NCBI GenBank assembly: GCA_031379365.1
Contig: JANNFB010000024.1
Span: 1 to 7,074 of the forward strand
From: CADEEN01 sp031379365
GTDB taxonomy: Bacteria > Pseudomonadota > Gammaproteobacteria > Burkholderiales > Burkholderiaceae_C
Reading direction: 5' to 3'
DNA length: 7,074 nucleotides
Shown here: positions 1 to 7,074 of the stretch, piece after piece
How positions within the stretch are numbered: the stretch's first letter is position 1
Layout: each line of letters opens with the position of its first letter
Notes under the pieces: model-generated
What the model was told of the DNA's origin: nothing
The model's input: the letters and a program-made list of their open reading frames with translations, nothing else
Databases searched by the model: none
Position numbers and translations under genes: made by a program

Positions 1-1149
1 GCCCTCGACATAACTCTTCTGGGCCAGCAGCATGCGCCGCACGTCGGCATGCTCGATCAGCCGCACGGGTGGCTGAGCGGCGTCTTTGCCAGCCCCGGCG
101 GCCGCCGAAATGGGCCGGCCCTGGGTGCGCTGGCGCGCGTACGTCAGGCTGGCCTCGTAGCCGGCCCAGCCCAACATGACGGCGCCGAGACCGACACCGA
201 TGCGCGCCTCGTTCATCATGTGGAACATGCAGCGCAGGCCCTCACCGGGCCGACCGACAAGGTAGCCGATGGCGCCGGCCCGGCCGCGCGGCGTGTGGCG
301 GCCCTCACCGAAATTGAGCAGGGCGTTGGTGGTGCCGCGATAGCCGAGCTTGTGGTTCAGGCCGGCCAACACGACATCGTTGCGTTCACCCGTCAATTGC
401 CCGTGCATGTCGACCAATTGCTTGGGCACGATGAAGAGCGAAATGCCGCGCGTGCCGGGCACCAACTTGCCGTCGCTGCCCGGTATCTTGGCCAACACCA
501 GGTGGACGATGTTCTCGGTGAGCTCGTGCTCGCCGCCCGAGATCCACATCTTGTGGCCGGTCAGCCGGTAGCGCGGGCCGAGCGGCTCGGCGTCGAAATC
601 GGCACCGTCGGGCAGCGCCCGCGTGGCCACATCCGACAGCGACGAGCCGGCCTGCGGCTCCGACAGGCACATGGTGCCGAACCAGCGGCCGGCGAACTCG
701 TTCTTGGCGAACACCTCACGTTGCCGTTCGCTGCCGTGGGCCATCAGCAGGTTGGCGTTGCCGCTGGTCAACATGGCGTAGGCCGACAACGCCACGCTGG
801 CCTTGCTGAAGAAGGCGTTGGCCGCCATCTCGACCGCGCAAGGCAGTTGCATGCCGCCGAGTGCGTGGTCTTGCGCCGCCGCCAGCATGCCGGAGGCCAC
901 GTAGGCTGCCACTGCATCGTGCGTGGCCTGAGGCAAACACACGCGCTCGCCGTTCGAGCCAGGCAAGACATGGGGCTCCTCGAGGTCGGTCAAGCGGTTG
1001 ACGGGCGCGAATTTGTCGCGCGCGATGCGTTCGCAGGTGTCGAGCACCGAAGCAAAGGTCTCACGCGAGTGCTCGCTGAAGCGCGGCCGCTCGGTCAACG
1101 CGTCGACACGCAGCCAGTCATGCAGCAAGAAGTCCAGTGAGTCGCGCAT
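1..1149 (-). CDS. Acyl-CoA dehydrogenase, large (~600-aa) subfamily, C-terminus cut off by window edge
   Basis: FAD-dependent oxidation of acyl-CoA to trans-2-enoyl-CoA, the first step of beta-oxidation, in the cytoplasm. The frame is open for 383 codons from the ATG at 1149 to base 1, with no stop. The N-terminus (MRDSLDFLLHDWL) is the helical extension typical of the large bacterial acyl-CoA dehydrogenases. GGMQLPC follows near residue 97, then the flavin/substrate motif GTMCLSEPQAGSSLSD at 158-173, a beta-domain stretch with LTGHKMWISGGEH, and MMNEARIGVG at 311-320 opening the C-terminal helical domain. Relatives are about 600 residues, so roughly 215 residues, probably including the catalytic glutamate, lie outside the window. 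The gene starts 3 bp after the dehalogenase stop. Its Shine-Dalgarno is weak (only GAG-like matches), so translation is probably coupled to the gene before it. It supplies the enzyme needed to complete the cycle begun by the neighbouring FadB-type protein and thiolase. Chain-length preference cannot be read from the sequence. Confidence 0.95.
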   Translation of the reverse strand, partial: MRDSLDFLLHDWLRVDALTERPRFSEHSRETFASVLDTCERIARDKFAPVNRLTDLEEPHVLPGSNGERVCLPQATHDAVAAYVASGMLAAAQDHALGGMQLPCAVEMAANAFFSKASVALSAYAMLTSGNANLLMAHGSERQREVFAKNEFAGRWFGTMCLSEPQAGSSLSDVATRALPDGADFDAEPLGPRYRLTGHKMWISGGEHELTENIVHLVLAKIPGSDGKLVPGTRGISLFIVPKQLVDMHGQLTGERNDVVLAGLNHKLGYRGTTNALLNFGEGRHTPRGRAGAIGYLVGRPGEGLRCMFHMMNEARIGVGLGAVMLGWAGYEASLTYARQRTQGRPISAAAGAGKDAAQPPVRLIEHADVRRMLLAQKSYVEG

Positions 1150-1152
1150 GGC

Positions 1153-2037
1153 TCAGCTCAAACCAAAGCGTTGCAGCGCAGCCTGTGCGATGGGCACACC
1201 CCACTCCTGCACAAAATGCCCCGCCTCGGCCACTTCCAGCGGCGGCGGGCACGCGCGGATGGAGCGCGCCAGCGCCTGCATCACCGGGGGACCGAGAACA
1301 GGATCCTGCATGCCGATGGCCATGAAGCTTTCGCCCTGCCAACGCTCGCGCCAGAAGGCCAGCGCTTCGCGGCTGAGCGCCGCGCCGGACGCGTCAACGC
1401 GGTCGGGCACCAGGTTCGGGAAGGCGAGCAGCGCGGCCTTGTAGCTCGCGTCCGGAAACGGTGCGTCGTAAGCCGCGATCTCTGCCGCCGTCATGTCGCG
1501 CTTGCCGCGCGCGATCAGCTTGCCGACCGCCAGGTCGGGCTGCGAGTTGGAATAGGCACGCCACTGGCGAAAGCCTTCACTGAGCGTGCCGGTGGCGAGC
1601 GTCGTGTTCATCACCAGAAGGCGCGTGAAGCGATCGGGCATGGCGGGCGGCAAGGTCAAGCCGAACAGGCCGCCCCAGTCCTGCACCACCAGCAGGATGT
1701 TGGTCAGGTCGAGCCGCTCGATCAGGGCCCGCAACATGCCGCGGTGCAGTTCCCAGGTGTGGCTGGCTTCGTCGGCCGGTTTGTCGGAGCGACCGAAGCC
1801 GATCAGGTCGGGCGCGACGACGCGCAGACCCGCCCCGCTGAAGACCGGGATCATCTTGCGGTAGAGATAGCTCCAGGCCGGGTTGCCGTGCAGGCACAGT
1901 GCGGCGACGGCAGCGTCGCGCGGGCCTTCGTCGAGGTAGTGCACGCGAAGGCCGGCGTGCTCGAGGTAGTTCGGCGCGAACGCATAGCCCGGCAGGTCGA
2001 CAAAGCGAGCCTCCGGCGTACGCAGCGCGGGGCTCAT
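1153..2037 (-). CDS. Haloalkane dehalogenase, HLD-I (DhlA-like) alpha/beta hydrolase
   Basis: Predicted hydrolytic dehalogenase (R-X + H2O to R-OH + halide), 294 aa, no signal peptide, cytoplasmic. From memory of Xanthobacter DhlA, the match runs end to end: RTPEARF and APNYLE at the N-terminus, HGNPAWSYLYRKMIP at 50-64, nucleophile Asp120 with Trp121 in VVQDWGG, APFPD in the cap at 192-196, Asp245 in AIGMQD, and His274 in AGHFVQE. Trp159 (GFRQWRAY) aligns with DhlA Trp175, the second halide-binding residue. The cap lacks about 12 residues relative to DhlA, at the place where DhlA carries its short internal duplication. DhlA Glu56 is Asn52 here. The ATG at 2037 overlaps the thiolase stop (TGATG) and has GAGGT 6 nt upstream. 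An in-frame extension to 2370 only reads thiolase sequence. It sits third in a beta-oxidation operon. Substrate unknown; a related hydrolase or epoxide hydrolase is the alternative, but the Trp pair and the Asp acid favour dehalogenase. Confidence 0.88.
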   Translation of the reverse strand: MSPALRTPEARFVDLPGYAFAPNYLEHAGLRVHYLDEGPRDAAVAALCLHGNPAWSYLYRKMIPVFSGAGLRVVAPDLIGFGRSDKPADEASHTWELHRGMLRALIERLDLTNILLVVQDWGGLFGLTLPPAMPDRFTRLLVMNTTLATGTLSEGFRQWRAYSNSQPDLAVGKLIARGKRDMTAAEIAAYDAPFPDASYKAALLAFPNLVPDRVDASGAALSREALAFWRERWQGESFMAIGMQDPVLGPPVMQALARSIRACPPPLEVAEAGHFVQEWGVPIAQAALQRFGLS

Positions 2038-3212
2038 CAAAGCACCTCGAACACGCCCGCCGCACCCATGCCGCCGCCAATGCACATCGTCACCACCACG
2101 CGCTTGGCGCCGCGCCGCTTGCCTTCGATCAGCGCATGGCCGGTGAGGCGTTGGCCGCTCATGCCGTAGGGGTGGCCAATGGCAATGGCGCCGCCGTTCA
2201 CGTTCAGGCGCTCCATCGGGATGCCGAGTTTGTCGGCGCTGTAGAGCACCTGCACGGCGAAGGCCTCGTTCAACTCCCACAAGTCGATGTCGCTGACCTT
2301 CAGGCCCAGGCGGGCGAGCGCCTTGGGCACGGCGAAGACCGGGCCGATGCCCATCTCGTCGGGGTCGCAACCGGCCACGGCAAAGCCGAGGAATCGGCCG
2401 AGCGGTTTCAGGCCTTTCTGCTCGGCGTACTTCTCGCTGACCACGGCGCAGGCGCCGGCGCCGTCGCTGAACTGGCTGGCGTTGCCGGCGGTGACCACGC
2501 CGCCGGGCACCGCGGTGCGGATGTCCTTGATGGCTTCGTAGGTGGTGCCGGGGCGCAAGCCCTCGTCGGCCTTGAGCGTGACCTCCTTGCTGCGCAGTCC
2601 GAGCTGCGCATCGGCAACACCGGCGGTGACGGTGATCGGCGCGATCTCGGCGTCGAACAAGCTCTTCTCCTGCGCGGCGCAGGCTTTCTGCTGGCTCTCG
2701 GCGCCGTAGCGGTCCATGCGCTCCTTGGCCACGCCGTAGCGCTTGGCCACCTGCTCTGCCGTCTGCATCATGTTCCAGTAGATCGTGGGTACATGCTCGG
2801 CCAACCAGGCGTCTTGGAACATGTGCAGGTTCATCTCCTGCTGCACGCAGGAGATGCTCTCGACGCCGCCGGCGACGTAGACCTCGCCTTCACCGGCGGC
2901 GATGCGCTGGGCCGCGAGCGCGATGGTCTGCAGGCCGCTCGAACAAAAACGATTGACCGTCATGCCCGCCACGCTCACCGGCAGTCCGGCGCGCAACGCG
3001 GCCTGGCGCGCGATGTTCCAGCCCGTCGCGCCCTCGGGGTTGGCGCAGCCCATCAGCACGTCCTCGACCGCGCCGGGGTCGATGCCGGCGCGCTCGACGG
3101 CGGCTTTGACCACGTGGCCGGCCAGCGTGGCGCCATGGGTCATGTTGAAGGCGCCCTTCCAGCTCTTGGCAAGCGGAGTGCGGGCGGTGGAGACGATGAG
3201 GGCTTGGGTCAT
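2037..3212 (-). CDS. Acetyl-CoA C-acyltransferase (3-ketoacyl-CoA thiolase, FadA-like)
   Basis: Thiolytic cleavage of 3-ketoacyl-CoA by CoA to acetyl-CoA and a shortened acyl-CoA, the last step of beta-oxidation. The protein is 391 aa, normal for the family. Visible catalytic elements are Cys90 in NRFCSSG (acyl-accepting nucleophile), NEAF at 315-318, His347 in GHPYGMSG, and Cys377 in CIGGGMG near the C-terminus. The ATG at 3212 is supported by MTQALIVSTARTP, the usual thiolase N-terminus, and by GAGGA with an 8-nt spacer. The open frame extends upstream to 3371 but only as a shadow of the preceding gene. It begins 17 bp after the stop of the FadB-type gene, so it probably supplies the thiolase of a FadB/FadA-like pair. 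A role as a biosynthetic acetoacetyl-CoA thiolase is less likely in this context. GHPYG instead of the commoner GHPxGASG is a variant I recall from other degradative thiolases. Confidence 0.95.
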   Translation of the reverse strand: MTQALIVSTARTPLAKSWKGAFNMTHGATLAGHVVKAAVERAGIDPGAVEDVLMGCANPEGATGWNIARQAALRAGLPVSVAGMTVNRFCSSGLQTIALAAQRIAAGEGEVYVAGGVESISCVQQEMNLHMFQDAWLAEHVPTIYWNMMQTAEQVAKRYGVAKERMDRYGAESQQKACAAQEKSLFDAEIAPITVTAGVADAQLGLRSKEVTLKADEGLRPGTTYEAIKDIRTAVPGGVVTAGNASQFSDGAGACAVVSEKYAEQKGLKPLGRFLGFAVAGCDPDEMGIGPVFAVPKALARLGLKVSDIDLWELNEAFAVQVLYSADKLGIPMERLNVNGGAIAIGHPYGMSGQRLTGHALIEGKRRGAKRVVVTMCIGGGMGAAGVFEVL

Positions 3213-3229
3213 GACGGATTTCCTCGTGC

Positions 3230-5338
<2,109 letters not shown>

Positions 5339-5363
5339 GGAAAGAGTCCTTCAGGCAGGGAAA

Positions 5364-5377
5364 CGAACGATCGTTCG
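5364..5377. promoter_or_regulatory. Perfect 14-bp palindrome, probable repressor operator
   Basis: CGAACGATCGTTCG equals its own reverse complement over all 14 bases, centred between 5370 and 5371. It ends 25 bp before the start codon of the fadB-type gene and abuts a -10-like hexamer, so a bound protein would cover the expected transcription start. TetR-family repressors of fatty-acid and acyl-CoA catabolism commonly use short palindromes of this form. The regulator itself is not in the window, and which one binds is inference. Confidence 0.6.
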
Positions 5378-5383
5378 ATTCTA
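5378..5383 (-). promoter_or_regulatory. Candidate -10 element for the beta-oxidation operon
   Basis: Read on the minus strand this is TAGAAT, five of six matches to TATAAT, immediately upstream of the palindrome. It would place the transcription start near 5371 and give a leader of about 33 nt containing AAGGA (5351-5347). At 17-bp spacing the -35 position reads GCGAAG, a poor match, so this would be a weak or activator-assisted sigma-70 promoter. The call rests on position and one hexamer only. Confidence 0.35.
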
Positions 5384-5499
5384 GGGTTGGCGTGCGGAGC
5401 CTTCGCGTCGCCGGGGTGACAGGCTACACCCGTCTCAGGCCAGCGCTGCGCCCAAGTGGCGTGGACTCTGCTTGGAGGGGGCAGCTTGGGATCGTCGCG

Positions 5500-6195
5500 T
5501 CAAACCTCCAGCCACTCCTTGCGAATCGCTGCATTCGCACGCAGCTCGGCCGGCGTGCCGTCGAAGACGATCTGGCCGTGGCCCATCACCAGGCAACGGT
5601 CGGCGACCTCGAGCGCGATGGTGAGCTTTTGCTCGACCAGCAGCACCGACATGCCGCGGCGCTTGAGTTCACGCAGGTACTCGGCGACCAACTCGACGAT
5701 CTTCGGCGCCAGGCCCTCGGTCGGCTCGTCGATCATGATGAGCTCAGGGTCACCCATGAGCGTGCGGCACAGGGTGAGCATCTGCTGCTCGCCGCCCGAG
5801 AGCACGCCAGCCTCGGTGTGCTGGCGCTCTTTCAGGCGCGGGAACATCTTGTACATGTCGTCGAAGCCCCAGCGCCCCGCAGTCTTGCCGCCCTTCTCTC
5901 CGAGCATCAGGTTCTGGTGCACCGTGAGCTTGGGAAAGATGTCGCGGTTCTCGGGCACGTAGCCGATGCCGGCGTGCGCGATCTCGAAAGCCTTGCGGCC
6001 GAGGATGGCCTTGTCGCGCCAAGTGATGCTGCCCGTGCCGTCGACCAGACCCATGATGGTCTTCACCGTCGTCGAGCGGCCTGACCCGTTGCGCCCCAGC
6101 AGGGCCACGATCTCGCCGGAGCGCACCTCGAAGTGCACGCCGTGCAGCACGTGGCTCTTGCCGTAGTAAGCGTGGACGTTGTCGAGTTTCAGCAT
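5500..6195 (-). CDS. livF: Branched-chain amino acid-type ABC transporter ATPase LivF
   Basis: One of the two ATPase subunits of a HAAT-family importer, 231 aa, acting at the cytoplasmic face of the inner membrane. Its elements in order are the Walker A region GRNGSGRSTT at 34-43, YVPENRDIFP at 79-88 (Glu at the Q-loop position, as usual in LivF), signature LSGGEQQ at 132-138, Walker B IMIDEPTEG at 153-161, and LLVEQ at 185-189 with Gln at the switch position, again LivF-like. Walker A has Arg40 (codon CGC) where ATPases normally have Lys. The ATG at 6195 fits the family N-terminus (MLKLDNVHAYYG). No Shine-Dalgarno is visible; the upstream bases belong to a G+C-rich repeat. An in-frame TTG at 6297 would only add low-complexity repeat translation. 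It lies 105 bp after livG. The ligand could be branched-chain amino acids or another small carboxylate. Confidence 0.93.
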   Translation of the reverse strand: MLKLDNVHAYYGKSHVLHGVHFEVRSGEIVALLGRNGSGRSTTVKTIMGLVDGTGSITWRDKAILGRKAFEIAHAGIGYVPENRDIFPKLTVHQNLMLGEKGGKTAGRWGFDDMYKMFPRLKERQHTEAGVLSGGEQQMLTLCRTLMGDPELIMIDEPTEGLAPKIVELVAEYLRELKRRGMSVLLVEQKLTIALEVADRCLVMGHGQIVFDGTPAELRANAAIRKEWLEV

Positions 6196-6196
6196 G

Positions 6197-6301
6197 TCAG
6201 CGCCCGCCGGGCCGCCCCAAGGGCGCGGCGCCCCCAGCGCCACAAGGGGGCCCCTGCGTGGCCCTGGGGGCCGCGAACGAAGTGAGCTTGGGGGCAAACA
6301 T
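6197..6301 (-). other. 34-codon frame bridging livG and livF through the repeat
   Basis: An ATG at 6301 overlaps the livG stop codon (TGATG). The frame runs 34 codons and stops at TGA (6199-6197), one base before the livF ATG (TGACATG). The peptide starts MFAPKLTSFAAP and is rich in Gly, Pro, Ala and Arg, as expected from translating a G+C-rich repeat, so the product is probably not functional. The two junctions would nevertheless allow ribosomes leaving livG to reinitiate twice and reach livF, which has no visible ribosome-binding site. Confidence 0.25.
6215..6293. repeat. Nested inverted repeat in the livG-livF spacer (REP-like intergenic element)
   Basis: Three nested arms surround a core. 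CCCCAAG (6215-6221) pairs with CTTGGGG (6287-6293), GCCCCCAG (6230-6237) with CTGGGGGC (6264-6271), and GCCAC (6239-6243) with GTGGC (6258-6262), around GGGGCCCC (6247-6254). The inner three share one centre near 6250.5. On the minus strand the element begins GCCCCCAAGCTCACTTCGTT and continues into CTTGGGGCGGCCCGGCG. I recall that wording from intergenic repeats widespread in Comamonadaceae and related Burkholderiales, but copy number cannot be checked here. In the liv mRNA it would form a stable hairpin. Confidence 0.7.
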
Positions 6302-7074
6302 CAATGCCCCGCTTCGGCGGCCTGGGCATCGGCCAGCACCGAGCCGAGATAGGCCTCCTGCACCTTCGGATTCGCGCGCACCGCGTCGGGCACATCGAAG
6401 GCGATCACCTGGCCGTACACCAGCACCGCGATCTTGTCCGCCAGGCCGAACACCACGCCCATGTCGTGCTCGACGGTCAGCAGCGTCTTGCCAGCGGTGA
6501 CATCGCGGATGAGATTGATGAAGCGCTTGGTTTCGCTCTTGCTCATGCCGGCGGTGGGCTCATCGAGCAGGATCACGTTCGAGCCGCCAGCAATGGTGAT
6601 GCCGATCTCGAGCGCGCGTTGCTCGGCATAGGTGAGGTTCATGGCCAGCACATCGCGGCGACGATCGAGCTTGATCATCTCCAGCACTTCCTCGGTGCGG
6701 TCGTTGGCATCGCGCAGGTCGGCCAGGAAGCGCCAGAACGAATACTTGTAGCCCAGGCTCCAGAGCACGGCGCAACGGATGTTCTCGAACACCGACAGGC
6801 GCGTGAACAGGTTGCTGACCTGGAAGCTGCGCGCCAAGCCGAGGCGATTGATCTCGAAGGGCTCCAGCCCATCGATCTTGCGGCCGTTCAGCAGGATGTC
6901 GCCCGAGGTCGAACCGAAGCGGCCGCTGATCAAGTTGAACAGGGTGCTCTTGCCAGCGCCGTTGGGGCCAATGATGGCGACGCGCTCGCCGGCGTTCACC
7001 GACAAGCTCGCGCCGCGGATGATCTCCGTCTTGCCGAAGCTCTTGCGCACGTCGCGCAGTTCGAGGGCGGGCGT
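6301..7074 (-). CDS. livG: Branched-chain amino acid-type ABC transporter ATPase LivG, 5' end cut off by window edge
   Basis: The second ATPase of the same HAAT-type importer. The frame is open to the right edge and 257 residues are visible; the first ones are TPALELRDV, so the true start lies outside and the GTG at 7050 is internal. Numbering from the first visible residue, Walker A is GPNGAGKST at 36-44, the Q-loop is ARSFQ ending at Gln85, the signature-like LTYAEQ is at 147-152, Walker B is VILLDEPTAGM with Asp171 and Glu172, and the switch His203 is in VEHDM. The C-terminal VPDAVRANPKVQEAYLG is the standard LivG tail. The signature has Ala where LSGGQ-type signatures have the second Gly; LivG members often have LxYGEQ or similar. 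Walker A is canonical, unlike that of its partner LivF. Permease and binding-protein genes are not in the window, so the ligand cannot be named. Confidence 0.93.
   Translation of the reverse strand, partial: TPALELRDVRKSFGKTEIIRGASLSVNAGERVAIIGPNGAGKSTLFNLISGRFGSTSGDILLNGRKIDGLEPFEINRLGLARSFQVSNLFTRLSVFENIRCAVLWSLGYKYSFWRFLADLRDANDRTEEVLEMIKLDRRRDVLAMNLTYAEQRALEIGITIAGGSNVILLDEPTAGMSKSETKRFINLIRDVTAGKTLLTVEHDMGVVFGLADKIAVLVYGQVIAFDVPDAVRANPKVQEAYLGSVLADAQAAEAGH

Noticed and set aside
49..1140. Long plus-strand open frame opposite the acyl-CoA dehydrogenase
   Set aside because: It is a shadow. The minus strand encodes a recognisable acyl-CoA dehydrogenase across the same bases, and the plus-strand translation is low-complexity with no family motif.
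2038..2370. Possible longer N-terminus of the dehalogenase (405 residues)
   Set aside because: The added residues are thiolase sequence in another frame. The ATG at 2037 matches the DhlA N-terminus and has a Shine-Dalgarno.
5440..5499. Intrinsic terminator after livF
   Set aside because: CAGCGCTG and CCCAAG/CTTGGG can pair, but the stems are short or the loop is 28 nt, and there is no T-run on the minus strand.
6196..6297. Possible longer N-terminus of LivF from the TTG at 6297
   Set aside because: It only translates the intergenic repeat; the LivF family begins at the residues encoded from 6195.

Overview
The window reads as chromosomal DNA from a high-G+C betaproteobacterium, most likely of the order Burkholderiales. 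The reasons are the strong G/C bias at third codon positions, Burkholderiales-style proteins throughout, and a G+C-rich intergenic repeat of a kind I recall as common in Comamonadaceae and relatives. The taxonomic call is inference. Every gene I can support lies on the minus strand, so transcription runs from the right edge to the left edge. The long plus-strand open frames are G+C-driven shadows.

Right block (5500-7074): two ATPase subunits of a LivGF-type (branched-chain amino acid / HAAT family) ABC importer. livG is cut at its 5' end by the window edge, and livF is complete. A 105-bp spacer between them is a nested inverted repeat. It also contains a 34-codon frame that overlaps the livG stop (TGATG) and ends one base before the livF ATG. 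LivF has Arg in place of the Walker A Lys.

Middle gap (5339-5499): 161 bp without a gene. It holds a TAGAAT -10-like element, a perfect 14-bp palindrome (CGAACGATCGTTCG) where transcription should start, and a good Shine-Dalgarno site for the next gene. I see no convincing terminator after livF, so read-through from liv into the next operon is possible.

Left block (1-5338): a tight four-gene operon. In order of transcription it encodes a FadB/MFE1-type enoyl-CoA hydratase/3-hydroxyacyl-CoA dehydrogenase, a thiolase (17-bp gap), a haloalkane dehalogenase of the DhlA type (1-bp TGATG overlap) and a large acyl-CoA dehydrogenase (3-bp gap), which runs off the left edge. Acyl-CoA dehydrogenase, hydratase, hydroxyacyl-CoA dehydrogenase and thiolase together make a full beta-oxidation cycle. 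The unusual member is the dehalogenase. It keeps Asp120-His274-Asp245 and two candidate halide-binding tryptophans, so the operon could feed dehalogenated alkyl compounds or halogenated acids into beta-oxidation. That link is a hypothesis. I see no tRNA, rRNA, CRISPR array, insertion sequence or phage gene.
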